NCBI GenBank assembly: GCA_917880885.1
Contig: OU862933.1
Span: 11,080,679 to 11,144,678 of the forward strand
DNA length: 64,000 nucleotides
Source: Limnephilus marmoratus
Lineage: Eukaryota; Arthropoda; Insecta; Trichoptera; Limnephilidae
Reading direction: 5' to 3'
Part shown: piece by piece, positions 11,443-22,500 of the stretch
Position numbering within the stretch: position 1 is the first letter of the stretch
How the letters are laid out: each line of letters begins with the position of its first letter
Made by a program: the position numbers and the translations under genes
The notes under the pieces: generated by a model
What the model was told of the DNA's origin: nothing
What the model saw: the letters and a program-made list of their open reading frames with translations, nothing else
Database searches by the model: none

Positions 11443-11671
11443 GTAATTGTAAAAGTAAGAAAATCACAAAAATATAAATCCTTAAACAACGCCATCTCTG
11501 ATACTGACAACAAAACACGGACAGTTGCGCATTGATAATTGCTTCATTGTCTAATTTTTAATTTAATAAAAAAACTGAATTTAATTCAACAGCTATTGAT
11601 TCTGAGGCGGTACGAAGTTCGTCGGGTCAGCTAGTTATCTTTATAAATTTTTAATGTTGCATGATTTAAGT

Positions 11672-14600
11672 CAGTGATTCCCAAAGTGGTCCAGGTGAAC
11701 CCCCAGGGGTCCATGGGAGACTCGACGGGGGTCTACGTTGGCGTGATAAAGAAATGGGGGTCCACAAGTTGTGTGTGGGGGTCCACGAAAATTTATCTGG
11801 TTTCGATAGTATAGAACAAAAATGTTGGCTTGACTTTAACTATCAATTTAGGCAGAAAATACACTACACTAAAAAATTAAGGGAGCAAAAAAAAATCCAA
11901 TTTTTCGGTGATTTTTGACAGGCTGTATTTCGGTGAAAAATGGTCGTATTGGGATTTTGAAAAAAGCATTTGGCTTTAGGATTATAATTTTCATATTTTT
12001 GGCAATTTTTTTTATGAGCTACGGTTCTCTGCAGATCCTAATTTTTTGCAATTTTTTGGAACACGGGCTTGAAATTTTTTTTCAGTTAGGCCGGCTTATT
12101 TATTTATGTACACACGTACGGCACAACACGTGCCATTAACATAATTGACATACTTATAATAGTACAACAACATGAAGAATAACAGTATACATGTTAGTAA
12201 AATTTAAGAAAAAAGGTAAAAAGTAAGGTAATTAGTTGTGTATAAAAACTATAATGTATAAAAGTAAATTATAAAGTGTATTATGAATCAGATAGCCTTA
12301 ATATTTAGCAATAATTTCCTTTTTTTAAAACATCTCTTAATTTTTTTGAGTAGTATATTTTTAGAAGGTCAGCGACTGTTACTTGTAAAAACTTGCATAT
12401 TCGATATTTAATTCTATTAAGGTGGGAAATGCGGGACTAGGTTTTTTTTATGATTTTTTTGGAATGGAAAAAATGTGTATAATTTATTGAAACTTTGAGG
12501 TCATTTTATACATCTATTTAAAAAAAATATTGAAAATTTTTCGCATTTCCTCGGAAAATATGAAAATTATCAGCTGCTATACATCGAACGTCATCATCAG
12601 ACGCAGTGGCGTAGCTAGCATGGGTGGCACCCGGGGCGGAAAACGTGGTGTCACCCCCCCCCCCCCTCCAATTAAAATTTACTTTGAGAAATTCAAAACA
12701 CAAATTTCGACCTTCTTAAATACAAAAACAGTTTTAAAAACACTAACAGATTAAATTAAATTTTTTAACAATCATTAAGTAATAATTCCCTTCACGGGTT
12801 CCCGTCAATCACTGTTCAACTCGTCAATTCTGAGGAAAATCATTTGCCGGGGTGAAAATATAATTTTAACAACCCTTAATAAAGTTAAACCCAGTTTTGT
12901 GTTCTGAGTGTAACGATAAAATTTCAATTGTGAAATAGTAAAGGTGTGAGTCCCCAGCTTTAATTATTAATGCACGCAGTCCACACAAATGGTTTTTCTT
13001 CGATCTTTGCAGCACATAGTACGCAACTTTAAAATCTTGCACGTGGAACTCGAAAACGGTTTCGTTTGAAATTTCATTTGAAACTCTGTTCATCTGCAGA
13101 CCCATTTCGAAGGAAACCATTCACGAGTTCCACCGTTGTAAGATATTCCCCGAGTTGCAGGATACGAAAGTTTCAGACTATTTGCTGCAAATATTGAAGG
13201 AAAACCATTTTCATGTTATGAGTGTAGTTTTAATTAAAACGAGTTACCAAATCCAGATTTAATCTTAAATTGATACCAGTTTTGAGATGAGCTCTAAATT
13301 TGAGTTGCACCCCATATGCTTCAAAATTCGGAGGAAAACCATTTGCTTGTTCCGTGTGTAACTTTTATTCAAGCTTTTGGATTCTTACAAAGACTCACCC
13401 TTAACTTAAATTTGGAAAAATGTGAAATTAGTATAGGCCGGGTCAACGAATAGATACACCGTCAAGACGCCATAGTCACGTAACGTCGCCAACCAAAAAA
13501 CGTTTTATTTTTCAAAGTTAGGACTTGTTAAAATCAAAGTTAGGCAAAAATCTGATTTAAGGATTACTAGTTTATCAATTATACTTTTACATGTAGTTAA
13601 ATTATTAAAAATATACAGAATCTTTATTTTTAGTAACCATAAAACTAGATTTAGGATAATACCCAATCTAATATTGGATAAAATAATTTAGGTATTATGA
13701 TTTACAGCTCTAGCAATGCGAAGGTGACCTCTCATCCAAATAATCGACAGCTGATCGATATCTGAGGGCGCTTTTACATTTGGTAGGCGAATCACCTTAG
13801 CCTATGAAACTACCACAGTGTAAGCAGCTAATCGTTTGGTGTAAATACTGTCGGCAGTTGACTTCGTAATCGGTGTAAATAGCGCTTCGTCAACAAATTC
13901 AAAACGCATATTTCGAATTCTTAAAAAACGTTTTTTGAAATCCTCCGAATTACTTATTATTCCTTAAATATTTTTTCATGTAGACAAAACAATATAAAAC
14001 CGAAAAAAACATGCAGATCAGTTATCAATCAAATCTGGTTTATTGTATTCAAGTTTTGCGTCTATTATAAAAGTGAACTATCAAATCCACTTACCTTGTT
14101 TTTTTTAAATGATCTTTCAGCCCTAATAAAAACGCTAACAGAATAACAATTAATTCACGTCAGCCAATAGATAACAATTCATTTCACAAGTTTACGTCAA
14201 TCACAATATACGAACGAAATTAGAATTACACTATGAATATTTCGGGGAAATCCCCGATCGAGCAATGCTTCGAGCTAGGAACGAAAATAAAAAATAAAAC
14301 ATTTTTTCGGGAATCCCCGACCAACCGAGCTAAATAACAGTCAGTGTTCACATGTAAAATATTTTTTGTGGCAATTTTGCACTTTCGTAATTTTTTTTCT
14401 ATTTCCGTTCGAGTGTCACCCCCCCCCCCTCGGGTGGCACCCGGGGCGGTCCGTCCCCCCCTCGCTACGCTACTGATCAGACGTAGCTTTTGTGTGCATT
14501 TTGGAGGCCACAGTTTTCATCACAAATCAATAGGGTTTTGAATTTAATTTAAGAACATGTGCCTCTTCTACGTAAACCTAACTTTTCCCAAAAAATGGAA

Positions 14601-15161
14601 ATTAAATTTTTTGTAGGTGTGTAAACTAGAAACCTTGATTTTTTGCCATTTTTTTGCGATTAAAAAATACTTTTGACAGTGATATTACAACGACTTTTGG
14701 TTCACATAGAGTGTAATTATATAAATAAGGTATCTGCACATTTTTAAAATGTTTGATTATAAACTTTCTGAGCTAGAGTGCACACAAAAGTTTACCACGG
14801 CGGTTCGGCACAAACACCCTCGTAATACCGGAACGAATTGAAATTTTTATTTAAAACTTTGTGAACATATTCTTAAAAACTCGTATTTATACTAACAATT
14901 TATTAAATAAAAAAAAATTGAGTCATCTACATGTATTTCCCCCTAAGTCATATATATTATTTTAATAAATAGAACACAAGAAAATATATTATGTTTCTTT
15001 TTATCTATACATTAATACCACTCCGAATTTAGGGTTGGAACTAAATCTTCACATTTTTGATCAGTTTTGGGAATATGGTAGAAATGTAGCAGCAGGGGGT
15101 CCACCGAAATCAGTAAAATTTTGAAAGGGGTCTACGAGAAAAATAAGTTTGGGAACCTCTG
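11672..15161. mobile_element. hAT-type DNA element with ATTTAAGT duplication
   Basis: The ends are CAGTGATTCCCAAAGTGG (left) and, inverted, CAGAGGTTCCCAAACTT (right). They are flanked by a perfect 8-bp duplication ATTTAAGT (11664-11671 and 15162-15169). Eight-bp duplications with CAGNGNTTCCCAAA ends are typical of hAT. Near both ends are GGGGTCCAC/GGGGGTCTACG words. No transposase frame survives. It contains a second hAT-type element at 12604-14475. Confidence 0.88.
12604..14475. mobile_element. Nested hAT-type element with ATCAGACG duplication
   Basis: The left end is CAGTGGCGTAGCTAGC and the right end, inverted, CAGTAGCGTAGCGAGG. Both sides then carry GGGTGGCACCCGGGGCGG next to C runs (12654-12667, 14419-14429). 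An exact 8-bp duplication ATCAGACG flanks it (12596-12603, 14476-14483). No transposase frame is seen. It is younger than the surrounding element. Confidence 0.9.
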
Positions 15162-15169
15162 ATTTAAGT

Positions 15170-16400
15170 AATGCGCTTAATTTTCTGACCTTAAATTGTT
15201 CGAATAAAAGTTCTGACGAATATGAGTAGGGTTTTTTTAAAATGTTTTTTATTATTAGTTTTTGTGATATGTAAATTGTTTGTGTTTGATTTGTATATGT
15301 ACCGCCCCATCCTATAATGCCGTATTGTATAATTGACTGACAGAAAGCGAAGTATGTGGTTCTAAGTAATTTTTCGTTTGAAATATCTCGTAAACATCCA
15401 AATATATATGTTAGTTTCCTTATTCTATTTGTTCAGAATATTTATGTGTGGGGACCATTTTAAACGCTGGTTTACTGTTATTTATTTATTTATTATACAA
15501 AAGAAAGTACAAATAACATATTAGGAAGCTTTGCCTATCCAAATAGGAATGTTTCCCATTCCAGGACAGATAAATTGACAGGTTTATTTCATATTATTCC
15601 AAGAAATGTACATAATTACATAACAAATAAAAAATAGAAAATAGAAAAAGTAACCTGGTAGCATATTTTATTATACTCGGATTTACCGAATTAACCTGGC
15701 AACGTATAATATATTATTCGGATTTACAGTGTATGAGATAAGCAGATAAGTTAGTTGTAAGTATTGAAAAGTATAAACCAAGTACCTGATAACAAGTTGG
15801 AGGAATTACATAAAGATTTACAACACAAAGAGTTAATGCTATTATAAACAATATTATAAAGATATGAAGTTATGTTAGGTTATGTGTTTGAAGTGTGAAC
15901 TTATAATACATAGTACACTTAAGTGCCCAGGTACTTAATACCGGTCTTGCTTTTTATGTTTGTACATAATACATTGCATTTGTGGTTTTCTGTATTTGTC
16001 ACAGAGTGGATTTTAATGTTTATTTCTTTCGGTGTTTCTTGTTTTTTTAATGAAAAATGGTAAATAATAGATTTTTTAGAATTTACGGTCAACGGATTTT
16101 TATCAAACCGTATTTTAGTGCGTTGATATCTGTATTTGCCATTTTATTTAATTCAGACCAGATGTTTGCTTTTAGTAGTAGGACTGTATCGTCAGCGTAG
16201 GAGACAATGTTTCCATATTTGGAAATATGGAATATATCATTGACAATAAATAACAATGGTCCCAAAACTGTACATTAGGGTACTGAAAAGTCGCTATATT
16301 TTGAATCGCTGACTTGATTGAGTAATTTTACTTGTTGAGATCTTTTATGTAAATAACTAGTTATCCATGCTAAGACTTTCCCATTAATTCCCATAGAATG
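15170..16400 (-). pseudogene. LINE (jockey-like) reverse transcriptase remnant
   Basis: Read on the - strand from right to left: VLAWITSYLHKRSQQVKLLN (about 16310-16370), a degenerate SVP-CTVLGPLLFI block and the NIVSYADDTVLLL catalytic box (about 16180-16210), then a KYLG-like motif (about 15940) and a C-terminal GWGG stretch near 15300-15320. Stops and frameshifts are present. 15480-15925 does not fit the RT and is probably a second inserted sequence. The 5' edge lies within about 25 bp of the transporter exon at 16426. Confidence 0.65.
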
Positions 16401-16425
16401 ATGATTGATTTGTTTATGTTTTCAG

Positions 16426-16581
16426 AATCTCCTCGTCTTCAGCGACCCGAGGACTCACCCCTTTATCTCTGACAAGGAAAGGGAGTTTCTCGAAGAAGTA
16501 ATTGAAAAGAAGACCGATAAGCCAGTGCCGTGGAGAGCCATGCTTTCTTCCTTCGCTATCTGGTCACTTATGATTGCTGCG
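16426..16581 (+). CDS. SLC17-like exon A (TM6-TM7 loop and start of TM7)
   Basis: The acceptor is tgttttcag before AATCTCC and the donor is gcg|gtagta. The 156 nt (52 codons) start and end in phase 0. The exon encodes the conserved [10 protein letters not shown] loop and [15 protein letters not shown]. Confidence 0.85.
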
Positions 16582-19500
16582 GTAGTATAATATTCACGAT
16601 TCCATGACAGTTGATCCCCACTCCCCTTTCCCGCTTCCCCTGTCCCGCCAACCCTCCTCCCGAGTTTCTCTCCCCCCTCCCGCATTCCTTGCATACATTC
16701 ACATTCTGTTTTCAAACAGCTCGCGTGCCGTATGTTGCAATTTTTTTTATACAAATTTCATAATGCCGTTATGTTGCAAAAAAATTGCAACATACGGCAT
16801 GTTGCAATTTTTTTTATACAAATTTCATAATGCCAGAGCTCACCAGTATGTTTAGAAAATTGCAATCGGATTGCAACTAACCAAAGTTCATCGCAATTAT
16901 TTCATTACACAGAAACCATCGCGGGCATGCGCACATAAAATTCCTAAAGTTTCACCGCAATTGGATGGATGAATGGTTCGCAACTCATAATTTCATGATG
17001 CCAGAACTCTCGATGGTATATAAAAACCATCGCGGGCATGCGCACATCAAATCCCCAAAGTTTAATGAATGAAGATGAATGGTTTAGCAATGCATAGACA
17101 TCTCATATACCTACTCATACACTCACATATTCATGTACTCATACGAGTATATGTATACATCCAAGCAAGCATATTTTGATTTTTATAGATAGGTAATCGG
17201 CATTGTGAATAAAGTCGTTTGATATTCATACCAACTTACATAGTTATTTTGAACTCATTTTAGGTTTGAAATTGGTAAATAATGCACAAAAAATTACACT
17301 TTTATTAAAAATATCTTTTCGGGGGCCAAATGCCGGGGTTCAGATCTCGGGTTACCATTTTTCACGAGCTCAATTATTCAGAGGGAATAAAGCTTTTACC
17401 AAATCATCTAATCATGACATGTGCCGCGCCCTTATGTTAAGCACTGTCCTTTAAATGCACTTGAAATTGTTGGTACGGTTGTCTGCATTCACCACTCACG
17501 ATTTCTCTATATTATTTATGATGATTTTTTCTTTATTGTCCATGCTTACTTACGAATTCCCATCACTTCATCATCATCATCATCTTCTTCCCCTTGTCCT
17601 ATTCGGGTCGGGGACCCATTGCATTGACAAGGCTCCACCATACGTCCCTGTCTTGTGCTGATTGTTTGGCCTCCCTCCATGGTCCTGACCCATCCTCTCC
17701 TCACACAGTTTCTGGAGTTGCCTCGCCCAACTGCACCTGGGGCGGCCCACTGGACGTCTGCCCTCTGGAATCGCACTCAGTATCTTCCTCGGAATTCGAT
17801 CATCAGACATTCTTAGTACATGTCCAAGCCACCTCAGTTGCGATTTTTCTTATATGATCCCATTTCGCAACCCCTGCCACTCCTCTCAAGTACCTCATTT
17901 CGGCAGCTTGGACTCTAGAGCGTGTTCGTTCATTTAGCATCCATGTCTTGTGGCCGTAAGTGAGCGTCGGGCGGTATACCGTTTAAACACTGCCATCTTG
18001 TCACTTAACCATTTATAAAACTAAAATCGGGCAAGCCAGTATCAAAATCAGTCATTATATAAGTTCCCCTTCACAAATTAAAATTCGACAAATACCTTTC
18101 CTGTGACATTCCACAAATTCAGCTGACGACTTCGGTACTTCTTCTTTTTCAATGGCGCTACAGTCTATTTCGAGACGTGGCCTCCTTCAAGATAAGCCTC
18201 CATCACCCTCTGTCCTCGGCCATCGTCTTCCAATCTGCTACATGGAGTAGTCCTCTTGCATCCTTCCTGACATTATCCTCCCATCTCAGCCTAGATCTGC
18301 TCGCCTTTCGTTTACCTCATGGGTGTCCTGTTGCAACCTTTTTAGGTACTCGTGTGCTTGACATTAAGCGAACATGTCCGGCCAATCTTAGTCTTTGGAG
18401 CCTTAAATGGATAGAGAGTCTGGGAGCTCGCCAGATATCATAGAGCTCATTATTGTGGCAGATTCTCCATGCCTCTCCCTCTCGCACCGCTCCTAAAATC
18501 TTTCGAAGGACCTTTTTACGAAGGTGTCCAGGCATTCCGCAGACTTTGCTGCCAGTGTTCCCACCTCACATTCATAGGCCAAGACTGTTCTAAAAATTTG
18601 TATACGGTTATTTTGGTTTTCCTATGGACGTTTCGGGATTTGAACACTGGCAGCAACGCGAATTAAATGTTTTAGCGGCTATGATGAGCTTTCTTACTTC
18701 CACTGGGTCTTCGTTGTCCTGCGTTATGATGGAGCCCAGATAGGTAAACTCTTCGATCACTTCTAAGTTATAGGTGTCTTTAAATTTCACTTTATCTTTT
18801 ATTTTTATTTATGTGGGGTTCTGGTTTTCATCATTTTAGTTTTATTCTCACTGATTTGCAAATCTACCTTTCTCGCCCCAGTCTCCAAAGGGTTAAACAC
18901 CTCTCTTCCGACAATATTAAGGTCGTATGCGTTGCCAACTATTTTATTTCGGTACTATGTACTAGCGGTAAAATTCATATAAGTTATTTGGCAATACATG
19001 GATTAATCGAATATTTAATCTATGAATCACCAAAAAATCTGAAAACATTTTTTTATATAGCTGTCTGTATTCAATTCATAATTTTATATAGTTGCCAAAT
19101 TATTATCTTTAAAATGAATTTCGCTGCTACCGTTAACCACTACGGTTTGATTTATGTCATGCTTCATTTATCTTAACTCAACTTAAAATGATGTAAAAAA
19201 AATAATTACGCAGAGAATTGATAGGTGCGTAGGTCAAATAAGCATAAAAAAAGGCTACTGATGAAACTTCGAACTGAATTACATGTGCTTTCATCCAGAG
19301 ATGATTTTGCTAATGCTGACCGAGCAATATCAATATACCTAGCGTTGGCCGGCCTTTAGTGCATGTCTCTAATTTTAAAAGTAGTGTAACTAAACTCACC
19401 AAAGTGATTCTTGCTTTCAAATTACTGTCAGATTCAAATTTTTTCTTTAAGAACAAAAAAATATTTAAAAAAAGTTATTTTTAAAGTGTTCTACATATTC

Positions 19501-22500
19501 AGTTAAATTGATGTTGACATCATCATCAACATTATGACAGTTAAATTGGTGTTGACAACCTACAAATTTTGTAGTTCCATTTTAAATATTTTCTACTCTT
19601 AACTGTCGGACTACAGCTGGCCTTGCATTATTATGATGTAAAAAAATAAAAAAGGAGGATGATAGTCGCATTTGCCCCCACTTGCCCCAAACCAATCTTA
19701 TATATTTTAAGATAAAAAAAAACTTAAAAAAAAATAAAAACTTTAAAAAGGGAGGAGATGATAGATGCATTTACCCAACTGACGTATTATGTTGCAAAAA
19801 AACATAATATAAAAAAAAAAGTTTTATAAATCTTGTTCCTTACCTTTCTTGTTGCTTTTTTTTAGATTGGTCACGATTATGGTTACTTTACAATGGTAAC
19901 GGATCTCCCTAAGTACATGAACGATGTCCTGAAGTTCAGTATCGCCAAGACCGGCTTTCTGTCTGCTCTTCCCTACTTGGTCATGTGGGTGACATCCTTC
20001 TGCTTCGGGTACTTTTGCGACCTGTGCATCAAGAAGGACTGGCTCTCCGTTAAGAACGCCAGGAAGATATTTACGACTATTGGTAATTCGTTCATCAAAC
20101 CATTTTAATCATAAGTAAGAGGGTTATTTCCATTTTTATTAAACTTAAACTTGGCACAGCAGTCTCAGGACTTTGTGATGAGATGTACGCGTATTATGCA
20201 GTGTTTTTTTAACGAGAGGCAGGATTAAATATGTTGTGATCTAGAAACCAATAGCGCCTTCTTCACAACGAAACCCTCGAGTCTTAAAATAAAAACATAT
20301 TTTATATTTAACTATCAAATCCTCAAAGTTTCATCGCAATCGGATGAATGGTTTAGCAATGCATAGACAACTCACATACATACATGGAAGCAAACCATTT
20401 TTAATTTTTATATTACATAGATTAATGAATACAATATTAGCGAAACTCAATCGAAAATATGAAACAGCGTAATCAGAAAAGATACGGTCACATCTAGGAC
20501 TCGAACCCAGGACCTGTGATTTGCGGGGTCAGTGCTCTACCAACTGGGCGAAGGTGTCCTTAACCGATTCGGTCATATTTAACTGTACCATTCTTCGACC
20601 AAGAACTACCAAAATTATAGATACGCCGATAAAGCACTGACCCGGCAAGTCATAGGTCCAGGGTTCGTGTCCTGAATGTGACCGTAACTTTTTAGATTTT
20701 TCTGTTTCAGATTTTCGATTGAGTTTCGCTCATATTGTCTTCATTAATTAAATATTACAATTTGAAGTTTTACTCATAAAGTTAAAAAAAAAAACAAATA
20801 TTTTATGGTTATTTGGAACCGAGTACGTAGGATGGCCTGGAGGCCAACTTCCTCCCCGCGTGCTCTCAAAATCTCTCTGTAGGTAGAAACCTACTAGCTC
20901 ACATCGGTTCTTGAACTGGAAGGGCGAATGAATCTTGGATTTAGAATGAAGGATTTACAAAAGAAGGAGTTTTTAGGAAGGAATTTAGATTTATGGAAGA
21001 AAACAAAAGCCGGAAAAGTAATCAACGGCCTAGTTGATAAAAGATCCATTCTGTGCATATTTACAGTGTCCGCTGACTATATAGGATGATATAAGGAGTC
21101 GAGAGTTTATTGAAATCCACCACAACCAAAATAATCGTCAAAATTTCACAAGCTTGTTTCAGGAAAACTAAAGCTCTTCATTTGCTTCAACAAAAAATGA
21201 ACAATGTCAGTATCAAAAATGTTTTGCGTGTAGGTTTTTTGTTTTTTTTTTAAACATTCCTGGGTTACGAATAATCCTACAATATTTGAAAATCTCCTAC
21301 TACCACCACAGTAAGCCGAAAAATATAATTGGTGCGATGGATAATGGCGCAGTTTTGCCAATCTCCCTGCCTAATTAATTAGTGTTTAAAGACGAGTAGG
21401 TAGACTTTATCATAACCTGAAACATATGTTACTCGTTACCACGTCCGCCTGTCAGTAATTTAACGGGTCAATTTTATATTTTTCAGCATCCATGGGTCCT
21501 GGAATATTCATTATTGTCGCTAGCTATGCCGGCTGCGACACGGACGCCGCGGTTGCCTGTTTCTGCGTGGCCATGGGCCTGATGGGCGCTTACTACAGCG
21601 GCATGAAGGTCAACGCGCTGGACATCACGCCCAACTACGCAGGCACCGCCACGGCTCTCATAAACGGGGTCGGAGCCATCTCGGGCATAATTACGCCATA
21701 CCTGGTGGGGTATCTTACTCCTGATGTAAGTATTGTTAAATCATTCAAATACGCAAGCACAGACACGGCTCTCATCAACAAGGTCGGAACCATGTCGGGT
21801 ATAAAGCCATATGGGGTAATTTACTCCTGGTGTAAGTCGTATTTCATAGTCACACATATATCGCACATCCCATAAAAAAGTGTCGTAAGTCAAATTTTTC
21901 AATTTTACGTTTTTCCCCTGAAAAGCGAGGGGGCGGACGATAGCGTGAAATAAAAGGCGTCAGCCATGGTCAATTTGGAGTGGAGTAACAGAGTGCAGAT
22001 AGGAGCGATATTGATGATGCACGGTCGTGATGAGTGATGAAGGTCGGCGATGCTGCGGCGGAGCAGACCACGGGTCTGCAGGTCACCAACATGTAGCTAT
22101 GCACCGTGGTGGTGGAGAAGACCTGGTCGTCCAGGCCATCGCTCAACGCGGTGAGTTGCGGAGGTGAACGGCAGTGACTCGATGGGTGGAGCCATCCACG
22201 TTAATCCTTGTGAGGCGATGAGAATGAACTCTGACAGCGAAGCACGTCAGGTTTTAGTAGCCAGAGATGGGGTTGTACCCTGAACAGAAAGCGCGGGGGG
22301 GGGGGGGTTTGTAGTTGCGGCCGGATGACATCTCATGAGTCGTGGTGCAATGGACCGGACTGCAAAATGGTGGTTGAAGTTGAGGGCCTCGAAGGTTGTT
22401 GGCGCAATGGGCACAGATTCCGGCTGCGAGTCGCCGTGGGTCTGGCCGGTTGGCGATTACCGCACTGGAACGTTATCACATTAATCAGTGTGTTGCACTG

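Larger units (their letters stand above)
9836..11634 (+). mobile_element. Non-autonomous Helitron with internal tandem repeats and a nested 5' end
   Basis: The start TCTAATATATAAAATTCTCG follows an A at 9835. The end ...GGGTCAGCTAG is followed by T at 11635. TC at the 5' end, CTAG at the 3' end and insertion between A and T are the Helitron signature. There is no Rep/helicase frame. The interior holds the 9899-10470 array, a second Helitron-like 5' end at 10519 (TCTTAATATATAAAAC after an A), and a LINE-tailed retroposon at 10971-11442. Only one 3' end is visible, so either two elements share it or one lost its end. Confidence 0.75.

Noticed and set aside
12530..12754. Small proteins at hAT ends (Gly- or Pro-rich)
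   Set aside because: Translation of C/G runs at the TIR of the 12604-14475 element.
20478..20555. tRNA gene on the - strand
   Set aside because: Boxes are good but the acceptor stem mispairs, and the sequence is part of an inverted repeat; called a tRNA-like arm instead.
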